Assembly (NCBI GenBank): GCA_041661865.1
Contig: JBAZTO010000007.1
Location: 34,924 to 98,923 of the forward strand
From: JBAZTO01 sp041661865
Lineage (GTDB): Bacteria; Planctomycetota; Phycisphaerae; SM23-33
DNA: 64,000 nucleotides
Reading direction: 5' to 3'
Shown here: positions 38,609-47,298 of the stretch, piece after piece
How the letters are laid out: each line of letters starts with the position of its first letter
Position numbering within the stretch: position 1 is the stretch's first letter
Made by a program: the position numbers and the translations under genes
Notes under the pieces: model-generated
Told to the model about the DNA's origin: nothing
What the model saw: the letters and a program-made list of their open reading frames with translations, nothing else
The model's database searches: none

Positions 38609-39829
38609 TCAGACCTTGCAGGCCTTGCGAAGCTCGGCCACCATGTCGGTCTTTTCCCAGGTGAAGTTCTTGCCCACCCGGCCGAAGTGCCCGTCGTGGG
38701 CCGTGTCGCGGTAAATGGGCCTCAGCAGGTCCAGGTGGCTGATGATCTCGTGCGGCTTGAGCGGGAAGATGTTCTTCACGACCTTGGCCAGCATGTCCTC
38801 ATTCACCTTGGCCGTGCCTTCGCAATCGACCAGGACGCTGATGGGCTCGGCGACGCCGATGGCGTAGGAAAGCTGCACTTCGCAGACGTCGGCCAACCCG
38901 GCGGCCACGATGTTCTTGGCCACGTAACGGGCGATGTAGCTGGCCGAGCGGTCAACCTTGGACGGGTCCTTGCCCGAGAAGGCCCCGCCGCCGTGCGCGC
39001 CTCGGCCGCCGTAGGTGTCCACGATGATCTTCCGGCCCGTCAGGCCCGTGTCACCATGCGGGCCGCCCGTGACGAACCGCCCGGTGGGGTTGATGTGGAA
39101 GATGATCGAACCGTTCCACATCCTGGGCGATTCCTGCATCACCACCGGCTTGATGATCCTGTCGATCAGAACCTTCTTGGCCTTCTCCGACATGTTGCCG
39201 GTCCGGGGGTCGATCACCGACTCGTCATGCTGCGTCGAGAGCACCACGGTGTGCAGGCGGGCGGGAACATTGTTGATGTATTCCACGGTGGCCTGGCTCT
39301 TGCCGTCGGGCCGCAGCCACTTGATCTCGCCGCTCTCGCGGGCCTCGCTCAGCCGGGCCGTCATGCGATGGGCCAGGTGAATCGGCAGCGGCATCAACTG
39401 CTTGGTCTCGTTGCAGGCAAAACCGAACATCAGGCCCTGGTCGCCGGCCCCCTGCAATTTCTTCTTGGAGGCCGTCACGCCCTGCGAAATGTCGGGCGAC
39501 TGGCTGTGGAGCGTCCGTATCACCGCGCAGGAGCGGTAGTCGAAACCGGTGGACGGGTCGTCGTAACCGATGGAGCGGATGACGTCGCGGACCGTCGTCT
39601 CGGCCTCCAGCAGGGCCTCCTCGGCCTTGTGATTATGCACGGTCACTTCGCCCGACAGCACGACCAGGCCGGTGGTCACCAGCGTCTCGCAGGCAACGCG
39701 AGCCTGAGGGTCGGCCTTCAGCAGACTGTCCAGAATGCCGTCGGAGATCTGGTCGGAGACCTTGTCGGGATGTCCCTTGGTCACCGACTCGCTGGTAAAC
39801 AGGTGCGTTGTGCGATTACTTCTGGCCAT
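38609..39829 (-). CDS. metK: S-adenosylmethionine synthetase
   Basis: Makes S-adenosylmethionine from methionine and ATP. The 406-residue product starts MARSNRTTHLFTSESVTKGHPDKV and includes GAGDQGLMFGFA, the catalytic loop with PTGRFVTGGPHGDTGLTG, and GGRGAHGGGAFSGKDPSKVD. Length and motifs are normal for the bacterial enzyme. ATG 39829 was preferred over an in-frame start 11 codons earlier because the shorter form matches the family and AAAGGA lies upstream (about 12 bases, rather far). A small GC stem-loop (CCCGGC/GCCGGG) lies upstream in the leader; I do not recognise a SAM riboswitch. Confidence 0.96.
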   Translation of the reverse strand: MARSNRTTHLFTSESVTKGHPDKVSDQISDGILDSLLKADPQARVACETLVTTGLVVLSGEVTVHNHKAEEALLEAETTVRDVIRSIGYDDPSTGFDYRSCAVIRTLHSQSPDISQGVTASKKKLQGAGDQGLMFGFACNETKQLMPLPIHLAHRMTARLSEARESGEIKWLRPDGKSQATVEYINNVPARLHTVVLSTQHDESVIDPRTGNMSEKAKKVLIDRIIKPVVMQESPRMWNGSIIFHINPTGRFVTGGPHGDTGLTGRKIIVDTYGGRGAHGGGAFSGKDPSKVDRSASYIARYVAKNIVAAGLADVCEVQLSYAIGVAEPISVLVDCEGTAKVNEDMLAKVVKNIFPLKPHEIISHLDLLRPIYRDTAHDGHFGRVGKNFTWEKTDMVAELRKACKV

Positions 39830-39992
39830 AATATTTCTGTTTCCTTTCGCTAGCCCCGGCACAAGGCCGGGTAATAGGTCGCATAGTCTATCCGCGCCGG
39901 GCCAGGCTTTGCAAGGCTATCCTCCGGCCCGCAATCGCCGCGTGCCCCGCTCCAGCGGCGGCGTGTTCCCAATCCAGTTTTCTCGGAATCTG

Positions 39993-40020
39993 TTGCGCGC
40001 GGAGGTATCGTGCCTATAAT
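39993..40020 (+). promoter_or_regulatory. Promoter of bacterioferritin gene
   Basis: TTGCGC (39993-39998) and a perfect TATAAT (40015-40020), spaced 16 bases, precede the gene by 88 bases. Confidence 0.6.
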
Positions 40021-40107
40021 GCGTTATCGTCGTCGGACCCGACGAGCGGGCCTTGGCCGCTGGGGACAAGGACGGATGTCCAAACGAGATCTAGACAGGA
40101 GTGACTC

Positions 40108-40575
40108 ATGAAAGGCAACGACAAGCTCATCGCCGTGCTCAACCAGCGTCTTTCCGAAGAGTTGGGCGCCACCAACCAGTACATGGTGCATGCGGAGATG
40201 CTCGAGAACTGGGGCTATGACCGCCTGCACAAGCTGGTGTTCGCGCGGGCCGTGACCGAAATGAAGCATGCCGAAAAGCTCATCGGCCGCATCCTCTTCC
40301 TGGAGGGCGTGCCGGTCGTGACGAACCTCGGACCCATCGCCATCGGCGCGGAGGTTCCCAAGCAGATGAGCAATGACCTGGGCTCTGAAATGGGCGCGGT
40401 CAAGGGCTACAACGAGGCGATCAAGCTGGCCGTCGAGGTCGGCGACAACGCGACCAAGGAAATCCTCGAGGGCATCCTCAAGGACGAGGACGGCCACGTG
40501 GACGAGATCGAAGAGCAACTCGATCAGATCAAGCAGATGGGGCTCCAGGTCTACCTGGGCCGGCAAGTCGGCTGA
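40108..40575 (+). CDS. bfr: Bacterioferritin
   Basis: A 155-residue four-helix-bundle ferritin that oxidises and stores iron. The ferroxidase ligands are present: Glu in SEELGATNQY, the EMKH pair (Glu, His) near residue 51, the third Glu in SEMGAVKGY, and the DEDGH pair near 127-130 (Glu, His). The Met usually supplying the haem iron in Bfr dimers (near residue 52) is not clearly placed, so it could be a haem-free form. A single-gene unit is suggested by the promoter at 39993 and the terminator right after it. It sits well with the desulfoferrodoxin elsewhere in the window as oxidative-stress defence. Confidence 0.92.
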   Translation: MKGNDKLIAVLNQRLSEELGATNQYMVHAEMLENWGYDRLHKLVFARAVTEMKHAEKLIGRILFLEGVPVVTNLGPIAIGAEVPKQMSNDLGSEMGAVKGYNEAIKLAVEVGDNATKEILEGILKDEDGHVDEIEEQLDQIKQMGLQVYLGRQVG

Positions 40576-40606
40576 TCGCAGCGTCGATCATTTTTCATAG
40601 CTGAAA

Positions 40607-40655
40607 AACAAACGCACCCGCGCGTCGCCTGATGCGCAGGTGCGTTTGTTATATT
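40607..40655 (+). terminator. Terminator of bfr
   Basis: AACAAACGCACC (40607-40618) pairs with GGTGCGTTTGTT (40639-40650), a 12-bp stem, followed by an AT-rich stretch. It lies about 30 bases after the bfr stop. Confidence 0.8.
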
Positions 40656-40700
40656 ATTGGGGATCGCGCGGTGTCGCGCCGCGTGCGGATCGGCGGGCGT

Positions 40701-41009
40701 CTACTCCCGATCTTCCAGCGGCTCGTGCGGCTCATCCTCGCCGTCGTCGTCGGCGATTTTCCACTTGTCGGACTCGCTGATGTCGTCCAGTTCTCGCTCC
40801 ATCACCTTGAACATCTTCTCCTGGAGCGGGGCGAGTTTTCGGTAGTAATCCAGGGTGGCCTGGTAGCTGGCCACCATCTGGTTGATCTTGATCAGTTGCC
40901 ACTTGGCCAGGCACTCGCTCTCCACGATGTTGCTGAAGGGATCGCAGTCGAATGACAGTTCCCCGCTTTCGCGGCGGCGGCACAGTGGACAATCTTTGCA
41001 CTGGATCAT
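40701..41009 (-). CDS. Small conserved-looking Cys-containing protein, 102 aa
   Basis: The product begins MIQCKDCPLCRRRESGELSF then DCDPFSNIVESECL, with five Cys arranged CxxCxxC, C and C that could bind a metal ion. A helical middle (YQATLDYYRKLAPLQEKMFK) is followed by a strongly acidic end (KWKIADDDGEDEPHEPLEDRE). The compact organisation and codon pattern look like a real gene, with GGAAATATC before ATG 41009. I cannot name the family and know no function; a regulatory or adaptor role through the helix is only a guess. Confidence 0.7.
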   Translation of the reverse strand: MIQCKDCPLCRRRESGELSFDCDPFSNIVESECLAKWQLIKINQMVASYQATLDYYRKLAPLQEKMFKVMERELDDISESDKWKIADDDGEDEPHEPLEDRE

Positions 41010-41282
41010 GATATTTCCGTTCGGCTGGGCCGGACTTTTAGCTTCAGAACATCTTACACGCCGCCGGGCCGGGGGCCAACGGCATTCCAGCCGTCGTCAG
41101 GCCGCAAATGCCGGTCATGCCGGCGGCATGGGCCTGACCTTTCCCTCCCTCGCAAGCCCGTCCCGCGTGCGTACACATTTTCGCGCGCGGCAATTCTCAA
41201 AGTTCCTTGACCTTGCGGCGCGAGGATGATAAAAAGGCGTTTGAAGTCACCGTGGCCGCCAGTGCTGGGGCCCGGAGAGTTC

Positions 41283-41355
41283 GGGGCCGTGGCGCAGTTG
41301 GGAGCGCGTCTGCATGGCATGCAGAAGGTCATGGGTTCGACCCCCATCGGCTCCA
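41283..41355 (+). tRNA. tRNA-Ala (anticodon GGC)
   Basis: A full cloverleaf fits: 7-bp acceptor stem with the alanine identity pair G3-U70, D arm GCGC/GCGC, anticodon stem TCTGC/GCAGA with loop ATGGCAT (anticodon GGC), variable loop AGGTC, and T arm ATGGG/CCCAT around TTCGACC. A73 follows; CCA is not encoded. A terminator lies just downstream. Confidence 0.95.
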
Positions 41356-41372
41356 GTGATGTAAGGTGCATC

Positions 41373-41400
41373 GAAACCGCCTGAGGGCGGTTTCTTCATT
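41373..41400 (+). terminator. Terminator of tRNA-Ala(GGC)
   Basis: GAAACCGCC/GGCGGTTTC stem with a 4-base loop, then TTCATT, about 18 bases after the tRNA. Confidence 0.7.
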
Positions 41401-41476
41401 TCCGGGCCAGGCAGCGGCAACCCTTGACGCGGCACGCTGCCAAGCCTTTCTATACTCCGTCCGATCGCAGCCGTTT

Positions 41477-42289
41477 CTACTTGGCGGCCGGGCCTGTGCG
41501 ATTCGTCGGCAGCAGGACCGAAGCGCCGCCCTCGGAAGTGACGACCGTCTGTGGCGCGACGCCGTTCCATTTCTTGACGATTTCGAGCTGAACCACGACC
41601 GGGTTCTTCGCCAGCGCCTCGCCGATGACACGGGCCGATTCGGCCTCGCCCTTGGCCTTGGTGACCTGAATCTCGGCGTCCTTGATGGCCTTGTCCAACT
41701 CGAACTTCTTGGCCAGGGCCTGCTGCTCGACGACGACCTTCAACTCGATGGCCTTCTCCAACTCGCTCGACAGGCCGATATCCACGATGTTCAAATCCTC
41801 GATGGAGACCAGGCCGCCGACGGCATTGCGCAGGTGGGCCAGGCTTTCCTTGCGAAGAACCTCACGTCCCTGCACCAGTTCCTCCGCGCGGTAGCGGGCG
41901 GCGATCTGCTTGAGGCCTTCCTTCATTCGTGGCTGCACCAGCGTGTCCCACGGGTTGCCGGAATACTCCTGGTACAGTGCCACGACCTTGTCCACGGGCG
42001 TGCGATAGATGACGTTGTACTGGATCTCAACCTGCTGGAGATCCTTGGAGAAGCAGGATGTCACATCGGCCTGGGAGATGTTCTTGACGGTGACATTGAT
42101 GATGTTCTCGATGAAGGGTTTCTTGAAAACGATGCCCTCCGGCCGGGGCGTCGGGTCCACCTTGCCCAGCACCACCGACACGCCGCGCTGGCCGGGATTG
42201 ACGATGTGGAAGGATGAAAACAGGCAGATCAGCACCAGCACCAGCAGGACCATGAGCCCGAACGTCTTGGCGGTTCTTATGGATTCCAC
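41477..42289 (-). CDS. Prohibitin-like SPFH/band 7 membrane protein
   Basis: A 270-residue membrane-anchored SPFH protein. An N-terminal helix (about residues 8-27) is followed by the band-7 domain (NPGQRGVSVVLGKVDPTPRPEG) and a long coiled-coil helix (KEGLKQIAARYRAEELVQGREVL then EKAIELKVVVEQQALAKK). Relatives form large rings that organise membrane domains and control FtsH-type proteases. GTG 42289 is used with AAGGAGA 6-7 bases before it. A partner SPFH or FtsH gene is not adjacent. Confidence 0.88.
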   Translation of the reverse strand: MESIRTAKTFGLMVLLVLVLICLFSSFHIVNPGQRGVSVVLGKVDPTPRPEGIVFKKPFIENIINVTVKNISQADVTSCFSKDLQQVEIQYNVIYRTPVDKVVALYQEYSGNPWDTLVQPRMKEGLKQIAARYRAEELVQGREVLRKESLAHLRNAVGGLVSIEDLNIVDIGLSSELEKAIELKVVVEQQALAKKFELDKAIKDAEIQVTKAKGEAESARVIGEALAKNPVVVQLEIVKKWNGVAPQTVVTSEGGASVLLPTNRTGPAAK

Positions 42290-42400
42290 GATGAATCTCC
42301 TTGCGTTCGCGAGTTGGACACCAAGCCCAGGCGGCTCAGTTCAACGGTTCCATTCGACATTTCCCGGAGGACTGCCTGCTGACGACCACCGCCAGCAGCG

Positions 42401-42443
42401 TTCGCGATTCTACCGGGCCGGAAGGATTCGACAAATGAATTCC
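42401..42443. repeat. 43-base dispersed element, copy 2
   Basis: Matches 34007-34049 without gaps at about 80%, between the prohibitin-like gene start and the cupin gene stop. Confidence 0.5.
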
Positions 42444-42468
42444 CGGGCCCCCGCCAGATCACCTGCGG

Positions 42469-42948
42469 TCAGGGCTTCGGCTGGGCGACATAGGTGGTGC
42501 CGTCCGGGCCGTCGGCGTTGAGCTGGAGCACGACCTCCTGGTCGCCGGTTCTGGCGTAGTGCGGCATGTTGGCCGGCTCGGTGAAGAAACTGCCCGGCGT
42601 CATGGCCCGGAGCTTCGCCTCGTCGAACGTCCTGCCGTAGCCAAAGTAGAGCGTGCCCGACAGCACCGTCACCATGCGCGCCGAATTCGGATGGCTATGA
42701 GGTTCGAGTCGGTGATTGGGCGGCAGCTTGATGCGCTGCACATACGGCCCCGGCCTGGCCGGGTCGCCGATCAGTGTCGCGGTCTGGAGCGAATGCAGCT
42801 TGGGGCTGCTGCGCCATTGCAGATCGCCGGGAAGAAGTTGAACGGTCCTGGTCGCCTGGGCCGGCGCGCAACCGGCTGCGAAGAACATCGACATCGCGGC
42901 CAGGCAGAAGGCCGTGACCGTGCGTGTCCTGCTCCATTGTGGTTTCAA
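42469..42948 (-). CDS. Lipoprotein with a cupin domain
   Basis: A 159-residue protein with an N-terminal lipoprotein signal ending in a lipobox (FFAAGC, Cys about residue 27), so it is probably anchored outside the inner membrane. The rest is one small RmlC-like cupin: PHSHPNSARMVTVLSG carries the His ligands, and FTEPANMPHYA the later His. The substrate is unknown. The start is TTG at 42948: AAAGGAG lies 6 bases before it and no ATG is well placed. The histidine kinase gene at 42985 follows upstream, 36 bases away, and may share its transcript. Confidence 0.8.
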   Translation of the reverse strand: MKPQWSRTRTVTAFCLAAMSMFFAAGCAPAQATRTVQLLPGDLQWRSSPKLHSLQTATLIGDPARPGPYVQRIKLPPNHRLEPHSHPNSARMVTVLSGTLYFGYGRTFDEAKLRAMTPGSFFTEPANMPHYARTGDQEVVLQLNADGPDGTTYVAQPKP

Positions 42949-42984
42949 TCGAAGCTCCTTTAACTCGTTGGACGCCGGTCAGGG

Positions 42985-44787
42985 TCAACTCTCCGCGTCG
43001 GGAATGGCAAAGTAGAACGTCGAGCCTTGCCCCGCCCGCGACTCCACCCAGATGCGTCCATGATGGCGTTCCACGATCTTCTTACAGATGGCCAGGCCGA
43101 TACCGGCGCCGGAAATCTCATGCCGCGCGTGCAGTCGCTGGAAGATCAGGAAAATCCGGTCATAATGCCCCGGGTCGATGCCGATCCCATTGTCCTTCAC
43201 CCAGAAAAGCCACTGGTTCTGATCGCGGCACGCGCCGACGTGGATTTCCGGCCGGCGATCCTGCGAGCGGAACTTGATCGCGTTGGCCAGGAGGTTCTGG
43301 AAGATCTGCATCAGTTGGGTGCCATCGGCAAGGAGCGTGGGCAAGGCGTCCTGGGTGATAATCGCACCGGCGTCGCGGATTTGAGGCTGGAGGTTGGTCA
43401 GGGCGTCTCGGAGGGCGGTTTGGCTGTCCGTCGGCGTGAATTCATTGCTTGTCGCACCGACGCGGGAGTAGGCCAGCAGTCCATCGATCAGGCTCTGCAT
43501 TCGTGTGGCGCCTTCGGCGACATGACCGAAATACTCCTTTGCCTTGCCGTCCAGTTTGTCCGAGTGACGCTTCTTGAGCAAGTCGACGAAACTGGTCACC
43601 ATCCGCAGGGGTTCCTGAAGATCGTGGCTGGCCACGTAGGCGAACTGCTCCAAGTCCATGTTGGAGCGGACCAACTCCGAGTTGAGCGCGCCGATCTCCT
43701 CGGTTTGCAGAGAGAGCGCCTCCGACTGCCGGGCCAGTGCTTCGTTCTTCCGGGTCAGTTCCTCGGCCTCCTGCTGCTTGGCCAGGCCGAAAGCCTCGGT
43801 CCAGCGGGACCGGTGGAGACGTTCGGCCACCACGCAAAGGGCCAGGTTGGTGCCCGTGAAGATGGCCATCGCCAGCATGTCACTGGGGGCATGGATCGCC
43901 AATTGCCCATAAGGCGGAATGAACCAGTAGTCAGCCACCAGGGCGGCCAGCACCGCCGTCACGACGCCCGGCCCGCCGCCGGCCACTGTCGCCACCAGCA
44001 GCACTGCCGGGTAGAACGTGATGAACAACGGCATGGGGCCGAAACCCAGCAGCCATGATCGTAAAACCGCCGCCAAGGCAACGGCGATCACCGCAAACAC
44101 GTAACGGGCAACAATGCCAGGCCAACGGGCGCGATCCGTGGCGGGATGAATGACCCAGCCGCTCACCCGCCCGCTGCGCATCAAGATGATGGCGGCGATG
44201 GTCATCGCCAGCAGCGACAGCGGTATCCCGCCGGCGATCGTCCAGATGGTCCTCTGGGCAACCCGGTGGGCGGCCTCTTGCCTCGACTGGAGCAGATGTT
44301 CCTCGTGCGCCGCCATCTGATCGACCAGGACACGGATGTTGTCCATGATCCCCTTGACGCGATCATTGGGGACGGCTGAGGCAACCGCCTCCAATCCCGA
44401 CTGCCGGCGAAGATCAATCGCCTGTCGCAATTGGGCCAGGTCCGAATCGATGAGTGTCCTGAGCCGGCCCAGGGCCTCTTCCTGGGCGGGGTCGTCTCGG
44501 ATCAGTTCCGCCAGTTTGCCCACCTGTCCGTGGATAGCCTCGACGGTCTGATCGTGAGGCTCGATATAGCGGTCCTGGCCGGTCAGGAGGAAGCCGCGCT
44601 CTCCGATCTCAGCATCCTTGAGCAGCGAGAGCATATCATCGAGGTTCTCTATCACCTCGTGCGCGTGCATCACCCGCGTGTTGGTCTCGATCAGCCGCTG
44701 GGTATTAACGTACGAGGCCATGCCCAAGACGCCGACCACGATCAGCACCACGGCAAAGCCCACGACGATTGTCGCACTTCGGGTCAT
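42985..44787 (-). CDS. CHASE3-type sensor histidine kinase
   Basis: A 600-residue membrane histidine kinase. Membrane helices bracket a CHASE3-type periplasmic sensor (about 30-175: TQRLIETNTRVMHAHEVIE, IGERGFLLTGQDRY). Three or four more helices (about 225-325) form a DUF4118/KdpD-like block (TFYPAVLLVATVAGGGPG). A coiled region leads to the HisKA domain with the phospho-accepting His388 in YVASHDLQEPLRM, and an ATPase domain with DNGIGID and GIGLAICKKIVERH. No response regulator lies beside it. It is paralogous in the kinase half to the product of 44939-47233, suggesting duplication with swapped sensors. Confidence 0.93.
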   Translation of the reverse strand: MTRSATIVVGFAVVLIVVGVLGMASYVNTQRLIETNTRVMHAHEVIENLDDMLSLLKDAEIGERGFLLTGQDRYIEPHDQTVEAIHGQVGKLAELIRDDPAQEEALGRLRTLIDSDLAQLRQAIDLRRQSGLEAVASAVPNDRVKGIMDNIRVLVDQMAAHEEHLLQSRQEAAHRVAQRTIWTIAGGIPLSLLAMTIAAIILMRSGRVSGWVIHPATDRARWPGIVARYVFAVIAVALAAVLRSWLLGFGPMPLFITFYPAVLLVATVAGGGPGVVTAVLAALVADYWFIPPYGQLAIHAPSDMLAMAIFTGTNLALCVVAERLHRSRWTEAFGLAKQQEAEELTRKNEALARQSEALSLQTEEIGALNSELVRSNMDLEQFAYVASHDLQEPLRMVTSFVDLLKKRHSDKLDGKAKEYFGHVAEGATRMQSLIDGLLAYSRVGATSNEFTPTDSQTALRDALTNLQPQIRDAGAIITQDALPTLLADGTQLMQIFQNLLANAIKFRSQDRRPEIHVGACRDQNQWLFWVKDNGIGIDPGHYDRIFLIFQRLHARHEISGAGIGLAICKKIVERHHGRIWVESRAGQGSTFYFAIPDAES

Positions 44788-44938
44788 GTCACCTTCTCCG
44801 GCTTTTTCTCAATCCGTGTTCCCCGCGGCACTCCGGCCCCGCCAACCTGATCGCCGCCGGCGCGGGCATGCACCCCTCGCCGGCGAAGGGGCGCCCTGCC
44901 CACGAATCGGATAGGCTCCAAAGACTGGCCGTTAGTGC

Positions 44939-47233
44939 TCATGACGAGATATCTTTCAGTGTGAAGTAGAACGTGCTGCCCTGTCCCGGCTGGGACTCGA
45001 CCCCTATTCGCCCGCCGTGGCGGTCGATGATCTTCTTGCAGATGGCCAGGCCGATGCCGCTGCCGGAATACTTGTCTCGCCCGTTTAGCCGCTGGAAGAG
45101 CATGAAGATTCGCTCGAAATGATCGGGGGCAATGCCGATGCCGTTATCCTTCACCCGCAAGACCCAATGGCCGTCTTCCCGGCGGGCGGAAATGTGGATC
45201 TTGGCCGGCCGGTCCTGGGCCCGGAACTTCAGGGCGTTGCCCAGGATGTTCTGAAAGACCTGCCTCATCTGCGCGGGGTCGGCCGTCACGGTCGGCAGTG
45301 CGTCGTGGGTAATGACGGCCTGGGACTCCTCGATGGCCGCCCGCAGATTGCCCTTGACGTATTCCACGACGGCCGCGAGATCCACCGATGCGAACTGCCG
45401 TTCGCTGCTGCCCGCGCGGGAATAGGCCAGCAGATCCCGGATCATCGTGGACATGCGGCCGGCGCCGTCGAATGCGAAACCAATGTACTCATCCGCCTTG
45501 GCATCAAGCTTGCCCTTGTAGCGATCCTGTAGCAACTGGAGGAAGCCGCTGATCATCCGCAGGGGTTCCTGGAGATCGTGGCTGGCCACGTAGGCGAACT
45601 GCTCCAAGTCATGATTGGACCGCTTGAGTTCCTCGGCCGTCTGACGCAGCGTTTCCTCAGCCCGCTTGCGCGCGGTGATGTTGTTGATGGCCAGGATCAC
45701 ATGCCGCTGCCCCTTCATGGTCAGAGGGTCGGCACTGACCTCAAGCCACAGGTTGGCTTCCTTTCCCTCGATCCTGACCGTTGCCTTCGCCTCCACGTCA
45801 TGGAGGGCCTGTCCGCAACGCAGTACCGACTCGAAAAGGTTGCGAATGGGACATGACCGGCAATGAGCGCTGTGGCCACACCCCGCGGCATTGTCGAGGG
45901 CGTGGATACACCCCATGAAATCGCCGGGTTGATCACCGGATCGCTCCGAAAGACTTTGGCCGATCCACCGGAAAACAGCATTGTTGACCCGTCGGACGAC
46001 GCCATTCCGGTCGATCAGCAGCATGCCGACATTGACGACATCGAAGATCGCCTGGAGATTCGCTTGTTCCTCGGACAGCGCCTTCTCGGCCCGCTTGCGG
46101 TCCGTGATATTCTTGAAATATCCAATCAGACCGTCGATCTGTCCTCTCGCATCATATTTCGGGACATACGACCCGCTGAAGAACTGCGTTTCGCCTTTGG
46201 GCGAAATGAGGGGTATTTCGACAGGAATAGTGCTTCCGGTTTCCACTACTTGTCGTTTGATTCTTGTGAGATTCTCTGCATCGTCTTTCGTCAAAAAATC
46301 ATAGTCGGTCTTTCCAATCATGTCCTGTTCGGTCAAACCCAGTTGCGGATTGACGACGAATGTGTACCTAAGGTCACGGTCTTGTACGAAAAGATGGTCA
46401 GGCGTACTCGAAGCGATCACCTTGAAACGCTCCTCGCTCTCCCGCAGGGCCATTTCGGCCTCTTCGCGCGCGAGGGTCTGCCTTTGCACACTGCTCTTCC
46501 ACACGGCGATTCCCGCCACGCCGAAGACCCACAACGCAAAGTGCGCCAGCGACATTCCGGCGACATGCGGCCTGACGATGGCCCGGAGAGGCGCCATCGG
46601 TATGGACACGCTGATCCCTCCCCGGATGTCTCCTTCCTTGTATCCTTGTGAGGCATGGCACTTGAGACAGCCCTCTTCCGCCACAAAAGGACGCATGAGG
46701 CGCATGTATTGGTTGCCTTCCACGGTCTCAATCGAGGCGACCTCCTTGACGCCCTTTTCAAAGGAGTTCAGGGCGGCGCGCTCCCACGGGTCGGGGCTGT
46801 TTTCGGGTCGAAGGGGTTTGAGGCTGGTGATGTGCCCTCGACTACCATGTGCTTCCATCATCATCTGGTTGACCTGGCGGGTCATGTAGGCGGGATTGAC
46901 CAGGGTGAGGGACTGCCCGGAAGTTGTGGTAACATCCCGCTCGGGAACCTGGAGATAGGGATTAGGCGGCGTGTACTCCGAAACCCCGACATAGACGCCG
47001 CCCTGGTTGGCCGCCCATCGGCGGTAAAGGACGTCATTTTCAAAAGTGACCTGGGCCGTATTGCGGGCCATGGCGACGATCTTGTCCTCCTGCACGTGCA
47101 GATTCCACAACAGGGAGGCGGCAACACATCCCGTCCATAGCAACACAAGCACCCAGAAATGGTATTTCATGCGACCCAGCAGCATTCGCCACTGCCCGCT
47201 GCCGGCCGTCGTTGCCGTCATGCCTTCGCCCAT
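44939..47233 (-). CDS. Sensor histidine kinase with haem c-type periplasmic domain and two PAS domains
   Basis: A 764-residue kinase. A helix at about 24-45 and another at about 228-246 enclose a DUF3365/Tll0287-like periplasmic domain containing CLKCH (189-193), a covalent haem-c motif, so it probably senses a redox signal or a small gas. PAS1 (about 265-380) and PAS2 (about 395-525) follow; PAS2 has four Cys (442, 452, 458, 461) spaced like a metal or iron-sulfur site. HisKA has the phospho-accepting His552 in YVASHDLQEPLRM, and the ATPase domain has DNGIGIA. GGAGAGG precedes ATG 47233. No response regulator is adjacent. Confidence 0.93.
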   Translation of the reverse strand: MGEGMTATTAGSGQWRMLLGRMKYHFWVLVLLWTGCVAASLLWNLHVQEDKIVAMARNTAQVTFENDVLYRRWAANQGGVYVGVSEYTPPNPYLQVPERDVTTTSGQSLTLVNPAYMTRQVNQMMMEAHGSRGHITSLKPLRPENSPDPWERAALNSFEKGVKEVASIETVEGNQYMRLMRPFVAEEGCLKCHASQGYKEGDIRGGISVSIPMAPLRAIVRPHVAGMSLAHFALWVFGVAGIAVWKSSVQRQTLAREEAEMALRESEERFKVIASSTPDHLFVQDRDLRYTFVVNPQLGLTEQDMIGKTDYDFLTKDDAENLTRIKRQVVETGSTIPVEIPLISPKGETQFFSGSYVPKYDARGQIDGLIGYFKNITDRKRAEKALSEEQANLQAIFDVVNVGMLLIDRNGVVRRVNNAVFRWIGQSLSERSGDQPGDFMGCIHALDNAAGCGHSAHCRSCPIRNLFESVLRCGQALHDVEAKATVRIEGKEANLWLEVSADPLTMKGQRHVILAINNITARKRAEETLRQTAEELKRSNHDLEQFAYVASHDLQEPLRMISGFLQLLQDRYKGKLDAKADEYIGFAFDGAGRMSTMIRDLLAYSRAGSSERQFASVDLAAVVEYVKGNLRAAIEESQAVITHDALPTVTADPAQMRQVFQNILGNALKFRAQDRPAKIHISARREDGHWVLRVKDNGIGIAPDHFERIFMLFQRLNGRDKYSGSGIGLAICKKIIDRHGGRIGVESQPGQGSTFYFTLKDISS

Positions 47234-47298
47234 GAGAACACCTCTCCGTCAGACCAGGACGGCAGAGAAATACGCCGAATCCTCGCCAAGACTTGATT

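Noticed and set aside
39830..39890. Possible SAM riboswitch before metK
   Set aside because: Only a simple stem-loop is visible, with no match to known SAM aptamer patterns.
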